Of a stretch of 31,039 nt of DNA, positions 6,968-15,900 are shown one piece after another. Position 1 is the first letter of the stretch. Every line of letters begins with the position of its first letter. The position numbers and the translations under genes are program-made. This stretch comes from Bacteroidales bacterium (lineage in GTDB: Bacteria > Bacteroidota > Bacteroidia > Bacteroidales > Bacteroidaceae): NCBI GenBank assembly GCA_004554665.1, contig SFKY01000027.1:1-31039 (forward strand), in the 5' to 3' direction. Below the pieces are notes generated by a model. It was not told the origin of the DNA, ran no database searches, and saw only the letters and a program-made list of their open reading frames with translations.

Positions 6968-7753
6968 CTATGATTGCTTCTCTACACGAATCTGCCCATA
7001 GGCATCGAAAGAGAAGCGGCGGGCAACGAGCAACGTAGCCACAATGGAGACAATAGATGTAAGAAACAAAAGCGAGGCCACAAGGAGACAAAAGATGATG
7101 GCCTGCGCCACTCCCAGACCGACGAGCTGCAACACCCACATGGTCAAGGGGATGGAACCGGCAGCCGTCATGCCCATGCGGCGTACCCACGGCGACACCG
7201 ATCGGTGCAAGGCGCGACGGAAGAGGTTTTTCACCGCCTCATGATGGTTGGCACCATTGGCCAGCAGATAGCGGTAGAGCTGGCCATGATGGCGCAACCC
7301 GTCGTAATAAGCTGCCAGCGCAGCCCCATCGGTCTCGACCATCGCCCCAAGCAGCAGTCCCCATACAGGCACCAGCACATGGGCATCGAGCGGTTGCGGT
7401 GCCCCGAGCGTGATGAAGGCAAAAGCCAGTCCCATCGGCACCACACTCACCACCAGTCCTATGGCGATAGGCAGCAGGTAGCGACGTTCGCGAATCCGCG
7501 CCTTGTGGGCAGCAAACACAGATACGCCCACAACCATGACCAAGGCCACCAACAAGCTATAAGCCCAGTGGTTGAGCTGCAGGGCAGACTGCACGAGCAG
7601 CCCCACGACGGTCAGTCCGAAAGCCATCCTGAAGAATGCCTTGACGGCAGATTTCCACACGTTCACCTGATACATCATGAGCACGACAAGTGCTGCCACA
7701 AAGAGCAGGAAACCAAAGATACAGCCCCAAAAGGTGAATTGGAATGTTGTCAT
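6968..7753 (-). CDS. FetB-like (UPF0014) ABC permease, divergent
   Basis: 261 residues with about seven hydrophobic segments. The layout is that of the FetB/YbbM family: paired N-terminal helices, a central VPVWGLLLGAMVETDGAALAAY region, the cytoplasmic helix NHHEAVKNLFRRALHRSV, and two final helices. FetAB of E. coli is an iron-export system. Here the family's usual LPGMMTGQIL segment is replaced by IPLTMWVLQLVGLG, so substrate and mechanism may differ. Its ATG overlaps the TGA of the upstream ABC gene (ATGA), implying coupled translation. Family-level call only. Confidence 0.7.
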   Translation of the reverse strand: MTTFQFTFWGCIFGFLLFVAALVVLMMYQVNVWKSAVKAFFRMAFGLTVVGLLVQSALQLNHWAYSLLVALVMVVGVSVFAAHKARIRERRYLLPIAIGLVVSVVPMGLAFAFITLGAPQPLDAHVLVPVWGLLLGAMVETDGAALAAYYDGLRHHGQLYRYLLANGANHHEAVKNLFRRALHRSVSPWVRRMGMTAAGSIPLTMWVLQLVGLGVAQAIIFCLLVASLLFLTSIVSIVATLLVARRFSFDAYGQIRVEKQS

Positions 7754-8373
7754 ATCGAATCGTCTATAAATTTTTCCAAGTCCATGCGTTGGCCGAAACT
7801 GCCGGCCACACTGCTGTCGGCCGCTGTAGCCACTATCAGTCGCCCCTCTGCAGCCAGCAGCCGCAGCACTTCTGCCACCCTCGGCGAACTTACCTCCTCC
7901 ACAAGCACACGCTGCTTCTCCATCAGCCGTGCCACGGCCAACATCAGCAACTGACGGGTTTCCTCGCCAAGCTCACCTATCCGCTTATCGGTAACACCAG
8001 CTTCCACGCCCATTGCTTCCCACGCTTGGCGCAATGTGTCTTGAGACGGAGCTGTGGCAGCATGATGGTGCAGCCGGCACAGTCTGTCCACCAAATCATG
8101 CACGGTCTCGTCTGGCCATTGTCCAGATGCGGGCACCCAGGCCGTCTGGCTACGGAAACAGGGAGCCGACATGGGCGTAACGCGCTCCCCGTCTATGAGC
8201 ACATGGCCACCAGCCACTGGCTTCATGCCCAATAGTGCCTGCATCAGGGCAGAGCGCACCGTCTCGCCCCCCCCGGTAAAGAGCAGCGACTGTCCATCGG
8301 CCAGCAAGAGGGAGAGGGCGGAAAGCCGCCTACGTCCCCCAACGACTATAGAAACATCGTTCAGTTCGAGCAT
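7750..8373 (-). CDS. ABC-type protein with degenerate nucleotide-binding motifs (FetA-like)
   Basis: 207 residues with the fold order of an ABC nucleotide-binding domain: MLELNDVSIVVGGRRRL, then the P-loop position, LLGMKPVAGGHVLIDG, a Q77 Q-loop, a signature region and a Walker B strand. Every catalytic motif is altered. The Walker A position reads TGGGETVRS, with no GK pair. The signature reads GELGEET instead of LSGGQ. Walker B is VLVEE, without the Asp. The switch His is replaced in VATAADSS. It is paired with the FetB-like permease. Start ATG 8373 is preferred over the TTG at 8382 because of the promoter box at 8392-8400. Ordinary ATP hydrolysis looks unlikely. Confidence 0.7.
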   Translation of the reverse strand: MLELNDVSIVVGGRRRLSALSLLLADGQSLLFTGGGETVRSALMQALLGMKPVAGGHVLIDGERVTPMSAPCFRSQTAWVPASGQWPDETVHDLVDRLCRLHHHAATAPSQDTLRQAWEAMGVEAGVTDKRIGELGEETRQLLMLAVARLMEKQRVLVEEVSSPRVAEVLRLLAAEGRLIVATAADSSVAGSFGQRMDLEKFIDDSI

Positions 8374-8391
8374 CGGTATCAAATATTTTTT

Positions 8392-8400
8392 GCAAAATTA
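8392..8400 (-). promoter_or_regulatory. -7 box TAATTTTGC of the ABC operon
   Basis: Matches TAnnTTTGC on the minus strand, 19 bp before the chosen ATG, in the divergent space shared with aguA. Confidence 0.5.
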
Positions 8401-8434
8401 CAAATTAATCCCGTAAAAAATGGATGATTATCAC

Positions 8435-8443
8435 TATCTTTGC
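8435..8443 (+). promoter_or_regulatory. -7 box TATCTTTGC of aguAB
   Basis: An exact match 16 bp before the aguA ATG. It leaves a very short leader and rules out the in-frame ATG at 8424 as start. Confidence 0.6.
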
Positions 8444-8459
8444 ATCGCTAATCAAAAAA

Positions 8460-9500
8460 ATGATGACAAACCACCTCCGTTTGCCCGCCGAATGGGAGCC
8501 GCAGAGCGGCGTACAACTCACCTGGCCGCATGCCGAAACCGACTGGCGGCCCTATCTTGACGAGATTACCGAGACCTACCTACAGTTGGCCGAGGCCATT
8601 GCCCGGCGCGAACTGCTGCTGATCATCGCGCCCGACACCGACGCCGTGCGCACCCTGCTTCAGAGCCGGTTAGACGCTGCGTGTATGGCCAACATCAGAC
8701 TGTGCCGCTGTCAGACCAACGACACCTGGGCACGCGACCACGGCGGTATCACGCTTGTGGGCAACGACGGGGCGCAGATTCTCGATTTTCGTTTCAACGG
8801 TTGGGGCGAGAAATTCGCCTACACACTCGACAATGCCATCACGCGCCAGCTCTGCGAGCAAAATCTGTTGCAAGGACAGCGCATAGACCATGACGACTTG
8901 GTGCTTGAGGGCGGCTCCATAGAGAGCGACGGCATGGGTACGGTGTTCACCACATCGGCCTGCCTGCTTGCCGACCACCGTAACCAGCCGCTGACGCAAG
9001 CACAACTCACTACCGAACTGCAACAGCGGCTGCATGCGGAGCACATCGTATGGGTAGACCACGGCACGCTGACGGGCGACGATACCGACGGGCACATAGA
9101 CACCACGGTGCGCTTGGCTCCAGACGATACGCTGCTCTATACCCAATGCGAAGATGAGACAGATGAACATTTTGCCGATTTCCACGCGATGGAACGCCAG
9201 TTGCAGACTTTCACTACACCCTCGGGCAAACCTTATCGGCTCATTCCGCTGCCACTGCCCGACGCCGTATGGTACGACGGAGAACGGCTTCCTGCCACTT
9301 ACGCCAACTTCTTGGTCATCAATGGGGCAGTCATCTACCCCACCTACCATCAGCCCACCAAAGACCTGCTGGCCCGCGATGCCATCGCACGCGCTTTCCC
9401 CGACCGCGAAATCATCGGTATCAACAGCCGCGTCATCGTGCGCCAGCACGGTTCCATCCATTGTCTCACCATGCAGTACCCGCAAGGAGTGCTGCGCTAA
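8460..9500 (+). CDS. aguA: Agmatine deiminase
   Basis: 346 residues of the agmatine/peptidylarginine deiminase family. It converts agmatine to N-carbamoylputrescine and ammonia in the cytoplasm. Conserved sites are visible: TWARDHGGI (about 89-97), LEGGSIESDG with E150, DGHIDTTVRLAP with H212, and the nucleophile C335 in QHGSIHCLTMQYP. No signal peptide is present, which favours the cytosolic enzyme over secreted peptidylarginine deiminases. The next gene, 12 nt downstream, is the following enzyme of the path. ATG 8460 or 8463 could be the start. Confidence 0.92.
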   Translation: MMTNHLRLPAEWEPQSGVQLTWPHAETDWRPYLDEITETYLQLAEAIARRELLLIIAPDTDAVRTLLQSRLDAACMANIRLCRCQTNDTWARDHGGITLVGNDGAQILDFRFNGWGEKFAYTLDNAITRQLCEQNLLQGQRIDHDDLVLEGGSIESDGMGTVFTTSACLLADHRNQPLTQAQLTTELQQRLHAEHIVWVDHGTLTGDDTDGHIDTTVRLAPDDTLLYTQCEDETDEHFADFHAMERQLQTFTTPSGKPYRLIPLPLPDAVWYDGERLPATYANFLVINGAVIYPTYHQPTKDLLARDAIARAFPDREIIGINSRVIVRQHGSIHCLTMQYPQGVLR

Positions 9501-9512
9501 CCCATATACAAC

Positions 9513-10397
9513 ATGAACTTACTGAAAATAGGTGTGCTCCAGCAGCACAATACAGCATCGAGAGAAGACAACATGGCCCGACTGGCCGAGGGAATAGCCG
9601 ATCTGGCCAAGCAGGGAGCACAACTCATCGTGTTACAAGAGCTCCAAAACTCGCTCTACTTCTGCCAAACGGAAGACGTAAACCTCTTTGACCTCGCAGA
9701 GCCCATTCCCGGCCCGTCGACCGATTTTTTCGGCAAGATAGCCAAGCGCTTGGGCGTGGTCATCGTCACCTCCCTGTTTGAGCGCAGGGCTGCCGGACTA
9801 TACCACAACACGGCTGTGGTGATCGAACGCGACGGAAGCATAGCCGGCAAGTACCGCAAGATGCACATTCCTGATGATCCTGCCTATTACGAGAAATTCT
9901 ACTTCACGCCAGGCGACCTTGGTTTCCATCCCATCGACACCAGTGTGGGCCGCTTGGGAGTAATGGTGTGCTGGGACCAATGGTACCCAGAGGGAGCACG
10001 ACTGATGGCGCTGCAGGGTGCCGACCTGCTCATCTATCCCACTGCCATCGGCTTCGAAAGCAGTGATACGCCCGAAGAGCAGCAGCGTCAACGCGAGGCG
10101 TGGACTACTGTACAGCGCGGCCACGCAGTGGCCAATGGTCTGCCGGTAGTGGCTGTCAACCGCGTAGGACTGGAGACCGACCCGTCGGGCCAGACCAACG
10201 GCATCCGTTTCTGGGGCTCCACATTTGTAGCAGGTCCTCAGGGTGAGCTGCTCTACCGTGCTTCGGCCTCAGAAGAGGAAAGTGCTGTGGTCAGTGTCGA
10301 CCTTGGCCATAGCGAACAGGTACGCCGCTGGTGGCCTTTCCTCCGCGACCGCCGCATCGACCGCTATGGCGACATCGTGAAGCGCTTTATCGACTGA
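9513..10397 (+). CDS. aguB: N-carbamoylputrescine amidase
   Basis: 294 residues, carbon-nitrogen hydrolase (nitrilase) superfamily. It hydrolyses N-carbamoylputrescine to putrescine, CO2 and ammonia. The Glu-Lys-Cys triad is present: E43 in LQELQN, K116 in YRKMHIP and C153 in MVCWDQWYPE. Both the CWDQWYPEGARLMAL stretch and the position behind aguA are characteristic of AguB. Together the two genes form a complete agmatine-to-putrescine step, which needs agmatine from arginine decarboxylase encoded elsewhere or taken up. Confidence 0.93.
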   Translation: MNLLKIGVLQQHNTASREDNMARLAEGIADLAKQGAQLIVLQELQNSLYFCQTEDVNLFDLAEPIPGPSTDFFGKIAKRLGVVIVTSLFERRAAGLYHNTAVVIERDGSIAGKYRKMHIPDDPAYYEKFYFTPGDLGFHPIDTSVGRLGVMVCWDQWYPEGARLMALQGADLLIYPTAIGFESSDTPEEQQRQREAWTTVQRGHAVANGLPVVAVNRVGLETDPSGQTNGIRFWGSTFVAGPQGELLYRASASEEESAVVSVDLGHSEQVRRWWPFLRDRRIDRYGDIVKRFID

Positions 10398-10431
10398 ACC
10401 TCCATCAGTTTCCCGCACCCACACGAATAAA

Positions 10432-10510
10432 GATACCAAAGCCAAATGCCACCTTTACGCCGCTAATCATGGCCTTTAGCGGCGTAAAGGTGGCATTTGG
10501 CTTCGGTATC
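10432..10510. repeat. 35-bp near-perfect inverted repeat between aguB and the nuclease gene
   Basis: The arms 10432-10466 and 10476-10510 are reverse complements with one mismatch (10438), around the 9-nt loop TCATGGCCT. The word AAATGCCACCTTTA within the arm recurs in the palindrome at 6647-6676. The stem is much longer than a usual terminator and lacks a T-run, although it sits between convergent genes and may stop transcription both ways. It reads as a member of a palindromic intergenic repeat family. Confidence 0.8.
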
Positions 10511-10559
10511 CACCGTCTATGCTTGCATCAGCATGTTGCTTTCTGTCCGAATCAGTACT

Positions 10560-11558
10560 TTATACCAATTTTACGACTGTTTCCACCGCCAGTCCTGTGG
10601 CATCGGCAATCTGCTCCGGCGATATTCCCAACCGCTTCATCTGTCGGGCTATCTGTATACAGGCTTCCGTCCGGCCTTGCTCGAGGCCTTGCTCAAGACC
10701 TTGCTCAAGACCCTCGGCACGGCCCTCCTCAAGACCCTGGGCACGACCCTCCTCGAGACCCTCGGCACGACCTTGCTCAAGACCCTGGGCACGACCTTGC
10801 TCACGGCCTTCCTCAAGACCTTCCAGCCTGCCTTCTTCGCGCTCAGTGTAGATGTTATCCTTCAAGATAACAATATTGTCCAGATGACGATAGTATGCTT
10901 CCAACTCACCTTTGGTCATCCTGTCGAGCTTTAACCTTTCCCTAACGATGTCCAGTCCCGGTGCTGTGGCTTCAACAGGCACTTCTCCCGTATTCAGATA
11001 ATAAATCCACTCCTCAAGATGAGTCTTGGCCACCTTGTTAAAGTCATTCACTTTCAGAATATAGTACTCAGGATACAATTCACTTACCTCTGACACATTG
11101 AACGTCTTACGCTGAAAAGGACTCAACGAGAGCAATTCGCCATTGTGTATGCCTCTAAACTCGGTCTTGCCGTGGTACACCGTATCCGTACCGCTACCCA
11201 GAGAGAAGTAGACAATATTGATACTGTACACTTTCTTAATATGCTGGTAGTTCTGCCCGCGCTCTATATACTCCGTCACCAGTTTTGAGGTGCCGAAGAG
11301 CATGCGCTGGAAGTAGGCATATTCGCTATTGTTCTGCACTTCTATCAGAAACAGCTGACCCTTGTCGTTTTCTGCCAATATATCCACCCGATTGTACTTA
11401 TCGTACTCATCTTCCTGATTACTCTCGCTTTCCAGGAGTTTGTTGATGCGTATCGGTTGGTTAAGCAGGGTCGTCAAGAAGCCCTCCAATGCACCATAAT
11501 TGGCCTTATCACGAAGCAGCCGCTTCATGGCCCAGTCAAATCGGATATACTGTCCCAT
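10560..11558 (-). CDS. Rpn-family PD-(D/E)XK nuclease / transposase-like protein
   Basis: 332 residues. The N-terminal nuclease domain opens with MGQYIRFDWAMKRLLRD and has the catalytic D59 (RVDILAEN) and E73-x-Q75 (LIEVQ) of the PDDEXK_2 / Rpn recombination-promoting nuclease family. Residues about 247-294 are a run of four-residue repeats (GLEE, GRAQ, GLEQ, GRAE and similar). A short helical end, KRLGISPEQIADATGLAVETV, follows and looks like a small helix-turn-helix. Members are usually multi-copy in a genome, and their role in DNA breaks or recombination is only partly known. Start ATG 11558 was chosen because the motif MGQYIRFDWA marks family N-termini. Confidence 0.88.
   Translation of the reverse strand: MGQYIRFDWAMKRLLRDKANYGALEGFLTTLLNQPIRINKLLESESNQEDEYDKYNRVDILAENDKGQLFLIEVQNNSEYAYFQRMLFGTSKLVTEYIERGQNYQHIKKVYSINIVYFSLGSGTDTVYHGKTEFRGIHNGELLSLSPFQRKTFNVSEVSELYPEYYILKVNDFNKVAKTHLEEWIYYLNTGEVPVEATAPGLDIVRERLKLDRMTKGELEAYYRHLDNIVILKDNIYTEREEGRLEGLEEGREQGRAQGLEQGRAEGLEEGRAQGLEEGRAEGLEQGLEQGLEQGRTEACIQIARQMKRLGISPEQIADATGLAVETVVKLV
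10675..10818 (-). repeat. 12-bp tandem repeat inside the Rpn nuclease gene
   Basis: Twelve consecutive 12-bp units, in two main variants (CCTTGCTCAAGA-like and CCCTCGGCACGG-like on the plus strand). Each encodes four residues. Because the unit is a multiple of three, gain or loss of copies would change protein length without a frameshift. Confidence 0.85.
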
Positions 11559-11643
11559 ACCTTTTACCTTTCTGTTAGCAATTACACCATAAGTGACGGT
11601 TACAAAGTTACGTCTAATTGGAATAATAAGCAAGTTTTTTAAC

Positions 11644-11686
11644 TAAAAACCTTTCAAGGGATAGCAGCTGCCACCCCTTGAAAGGT
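11644..11686 (-). terminator. Rho-independent terminator of ampG
   Basis: ACCTTTCAAGGG (11649-11660) and CCCTTGAAAGGT (11675-11686) form a perfect 12-bp stem. On the minus strand it is followed by TTTTTAG, right after the ampG stop. Confidence 0.8.
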
Positions 11687-11691
11687 GAGAA

Positions 11692-12975
11692 TCATTCGGT
11701 TTCTTGACCCTTCACACCGAAACGTGGGTCTATCTTCAGCATCGAGGCCACTACAAAAGTGACCGCACAGCAGGCCATGACGATGATAAAGAACATGCGG
11801 TAGCCCACAGCTTCCTGCAATGCGCCCGCAAAAAGGCCGGGAATCATCATCGACAGCGCCATAAAGGCCGTACAGAGTGCATAGTGACTGGTCTTGAAGT
11901 TGCCGCGGCTATAATATATAAGGTATAACATATAGGCCGTGAACCCGAATCCGTAACCAAACTGCTCCAAAAAGACACAAGCATTGATGACGCCAAGTCC
12001 TGTGGGCAGCGCATAACTCATATAGACATACACGATATCAGGCAGGGTGATGGCGCACACCATCGGCCACAGCCACCGCTTGAGACCGTCGCGCCCCGCA
12101 CACAATCCACCAAAAATTCCTCCCAGTGTCAGTCCTACTACTCCCACCGTTCCTTGAACCAGACCGTACTCCTGCGGCGACAGACCCAATCCGCCATTGT
12201 GGCCTGCATCAATCAGGAAGAGGGCCGACACCTTGGCCAACAGTCCCTCAGGCATACGATACAGCAGCATGAAGAGGATACCTGCCACCACCTGCTCTTT
12301 CTGGAAGAAGGTACGGATGGTTTTGACAAACTCCAGCCAGATGGTGCTCGCGTTGACATCCTTACGGGCCACATCCTCACGCGGATGAGGCAATATATAG
12401 CCGTGCCATAACCACAACGCGATAAACAATCCCGTCACCCCGTAAAACATCAGGCTCCAAGAGAAGGCAATACTGTTACGGTAGAAGACTTGCAGATTGC
12501 CGGCTATCATCACCAGAATACCCTGTCCGAAGATGGTTGCCAACCGATAGAAGGTGGAACGGATGCCTACAAACCAAGCCTGATGGTGCTGGTTGAGCCC
12601 GAGCATGTAAAAACCGTCTGCCGCAATATCATGGGTGGCGCTGGAAAAGGCCATCAGCCAAAAAAAGAACAGCGTGCCTTGCAGCCAAAAAACCGTGGGG
12701 ATGGTGAATGCCACACCACCGAACGCCGCACCCATCAGCAACTGCATGGAGACAATCCACCACCGCTTGGTCTTCACCAAGTCGATAAACGGACTCCACA
12801 ATGGTTTGATAACCCACGGCAGATAGAGCCAACTGGTGTAAAAAGTAATCTCTGCATTGCTCAGTCCCAACTGTTTGTAGAGGATGATAGAGATGGTCAT
12901 CACCGCCACATACGGGAGCCCTTCGGCAAAATAGAGTGTCGGAACCCAACTCCAAGGTGATTTCTTCAACTTCAT
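11692..12975 (-). CDS. ampG: AmpG-like MFS permease
   Basis: 427 residues with about twelve membrane helices. The N-terminus SPWSWVPTLYFAEGLPY and the following YKQLGLSNAEITFYTSWLYLPWVIKPLW, together with SATHDIAADGFYM, are typical of AmpG-type transporters. These bring anhydro-muropeptides from periplasm to cytoplasm for cell-wall recycling. It begins 5 nt after the stop of the giant fusion gene, so the two are almost certainly one transcript. Start ATG 12975 is preferred over the TTG at 12984. Substrate is inferred from family and context; other MFS solutes cannot be excluded. Confidence 0.82.
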   Translation of the reverse strand: MKLKKSPWSWVPTLYFAEGLPYVAVMTISIILYKQLGLSNAEITFYTSWLYLPWVIKPLWSPFIDLVKTKRWWIVSMQLLMGAAFGGVAFTIPTVFWLQGTLFFFWLMAFSSATHDIAADGFYMLGLNQHHQAWFVGIRSTFYRLATIFGQGILVMIAGNLQVFYRNSIAFSWSLMFYGVTGLFIALWLWHGYILPHPREDVARKDVNASTIWLEFVKTIRTFFQKEQVVAGILFMLLYRMPEGLLAKVSALFLIDAGHNGGLGLSPQEYGLVQGTVGVVGLTLGGIFGGLCAGRDGLKRWLWPMVCAITLPDIVYVYMSYALPTGLGVINACVFLEQFGYGFGFTAYMLYLIYYSRGNFKTSHYALCTAFMALSMMIPGLFAGALQEAVGYRMFFIIVMACCAVTFVVASMLKIDPRFGVKGQETE

Positions 12976-12980
12976 TGTCG

Positions 12981-15900
12981 TCAATAGATTTTCTTGATAT
13001 CTGCACCGTGATAATAGTGCAGCAGTATCTGGTTGTACTTATAACCCTGTTCGCCCATCATGGCCGCACCAATCTGGCACAGGCCCACGCCGTGACCCCA
13101 TCCGGCTCCCGTGAGGACAAATCGGCGGGGCACACCATCGGTCACCTCCTCGCGATCCACGACAAAGGCCGAACTGTACAGGTGGCTTTCGCTCAGCGCA
13201 CGCCGAATCTCCAGTTCCTTACCGATGGTAAAAGTCTTCTGAGTGCCCACAATCTTCAGTTTGGAGATGCGTCCGCTGGTGCCACGCTCCACAGGCACGA
13301 GGTCTACGATGCCCCCCAGGTCCATCTTCAGTTTCCGGGCGATGAGCGCAGCCAGTTCCTCTTGGGTGTACGACACCTTCCACCGATAGAAGTCGGTGGT
13401 TTCCTGATCGTAGTCGTTGAGCACCTGCGAGAGCACACGCTTATCGGACGTGTTGCAGAAAGCGGGAGCCGACTGGCGAATCCACTTCTCGGCCGTGGCC
13501 TCGTCGGTGAGGTCCATCATTGGCGCATCTTCTGCATCGCGCACCGCCTTGAGATAGGGTTTAGGCGTGTCTTCCCAGCAATATTGGAACTCCTCGGTCA
13601 CGCCACCGCAACATTTGGAGAAGCGCGCATCACAGATATCGCCGTCGGCCGTGAGTATCTGCCCCCGGGTGGCCTCCACCGCATCGCTCACATGCCGGCT
13701 TGTCTCCTTGGTGATGCCCTGGTAGCGCTGGCAGTGGTCATCGGCACACACATCGAAGATGGTATGGTCCTCACGATCGTACCACCTGATGAGCGTATCG
13801 TCTTTCTTGACAAACGAGAAGAAACGCCCCGCGCCTTCGGCAGCCTGTTGGCGACGGCGCATCTGTGCCAATAGCCAGCTGCGGGATATGACGGCATGCG
13901 CCTTGAGCAGTTCGAGACTCGACGTGGCGCTCATCTCGCTCGAGATGACACTCTCCAGATAGCGCTCCACCGGCACCTCGTTGATGGCACATACCTTGTC
14001 TTCCTCCACCACAAAATGGAGGGTGCCCAAGAACGTCTGTGTCTCCTTGCGTTCCCAATGGTAATCGATACCGATGGTGACATCGTGCAGCGAGAATGAG
14101 GATTCGGGTGACGCCGGGACAAACACCAGCTCCCGATATTGGTTCCCATTCCACAGAATACCACCCTCTGAGAAGGTGACAAGCTGGTCGCCCACAATCT
14201 CCTTGCCCTTGGCCTGATACGGGCCGTTGAGTATAAAGTGGATGGTGGTGGCCGTCACGATGCCAACACTCACCTCAGGCTCCTCGCCGTAGGTGTCGAG
14301 CGGCGTATTCCCCTCCTCTGCGGCCGCAGGCCTCAGCTTGGCTGTCACCGAGGCCATCGTAGCCTCCGGTATGGTCACCTCGCGCAGGATATCAATGGCC
14401 TTGGCAGCCGACAACGATTCAAAGTCGCGTTGCCGGGGCGTGATGAGAAGGCCGGCCATATCCAGTGCGCCCGGGCTGATAAGCATCTGCTCCTCACCCT
14501 CGGCACTATAGCAGTCGGGGCGATGCTTGCTGCGCGGGAAAACCACGCTCAGCTGCACGTCACCGTCACGCCAAGCCACCACATTGAGCATCGGTTCCGT
14601 ATCACCGTCGGCCACAGGCAACGCCTGATACAGTTTTTCAAACAGGGCGATATCGTCTTCCACGCTACGCGAACGCACAAGGAAAGCCGGACAATGACAT
14701 CCGCGAATCACGGCGATACAGGCATCGTCGCCCAACGTACACACCACGTCCAGATCTCGGCTTAACCGCTGCCATCCTTGTTGCAAAGGCAGCAACCCGG
14801 TGGTGCCGGCCTGCAGATGCAGATGGTCGGGAGCCGACGCGCCGCATTTGGGACCGTTGTAAAAGACGGTGAGCGTGGGATAGAGATCGAGTATCTTGTA
14901 GATTTCCGCATAGCAGCTCCGCACCGATTGCGGCTCATGCTTGCGGGAAGGAATGGTAAAATGTACGGGAAGAATGGGGAAAGGATTCACCAGCAGTTCG
15001 AATCGGCCATCAATAAACTTCGCCATCTGTGCTTCGGGACGGTTCTTGGCACAAAGGAAACAAGGCCTCTCGCCGATGGTCTTGGCATCCATGCGGGCAC
15101 CGGTCGACACGATGCGCGCCGGATTGAACTGCACGCGCAGCTGAAACTCGTCTGCCGTCAGTTCGCGCGTCTGTACCTGCTGCAAATCCCAAAAATGCTG
15201 GCGGGCAGTGTCCCACTTCTCCAACTGGCGGTTGAAGAAACGCAGCAGACTGTCGTCGCGCATCACCTCCGGCACCCCCGAAAGCAACTGCTTGCGGGCC
15301 CTCAGTTCCATCGTGCGCAACCTGTCTTTATAGAGGTTGTTGGCATTGATACGCTCTTGGCTCAGCGCATGGTCGCTGTTGCCTCCCCAGCGTCGGCAGA
15401 GATACAGTTCGTCGTAGATACGGCCTATCTTGTAGCGTCGCGAGAAAGCCAGTCCCAAGGCATAATCCTCGCCATAACTGGTATTGGGGAACTGTATCTG
15501 TCGGGCTATGGGTGTGAAAAAGGCGCGCGGCGCCCCCAACCCGTTGATGCGCAAGGCATTGTTGCAACCATTATCCTCTGTCCACTCCCGGTGGTCTATC
15601 AGTCCGGGGGGCAGGGTGCGCAGTTCAAAGTCGCACATGCGGTAGCTGCCCACGATCATGGCCGCCCGCTCCCGATAAAAGGCATCGACGATGCGCTGCA
15701 GGGTATGTGGAGACGAATAGAGATCATCGCTGTCGAGCTGCACGGCAAACCGTCCGCAGCGGTCATCGCCCACGGCCATGTTCCAGCAGCCGCCGATACC
15801 CAGGTCGGTGCGGTCGGGAATGATATGCACCACCCTACTGTCGGTCTCGGCATAACGGCGCACGATATCCGAGGTGCCGTCTTGCGAATGGTTGTCGACC

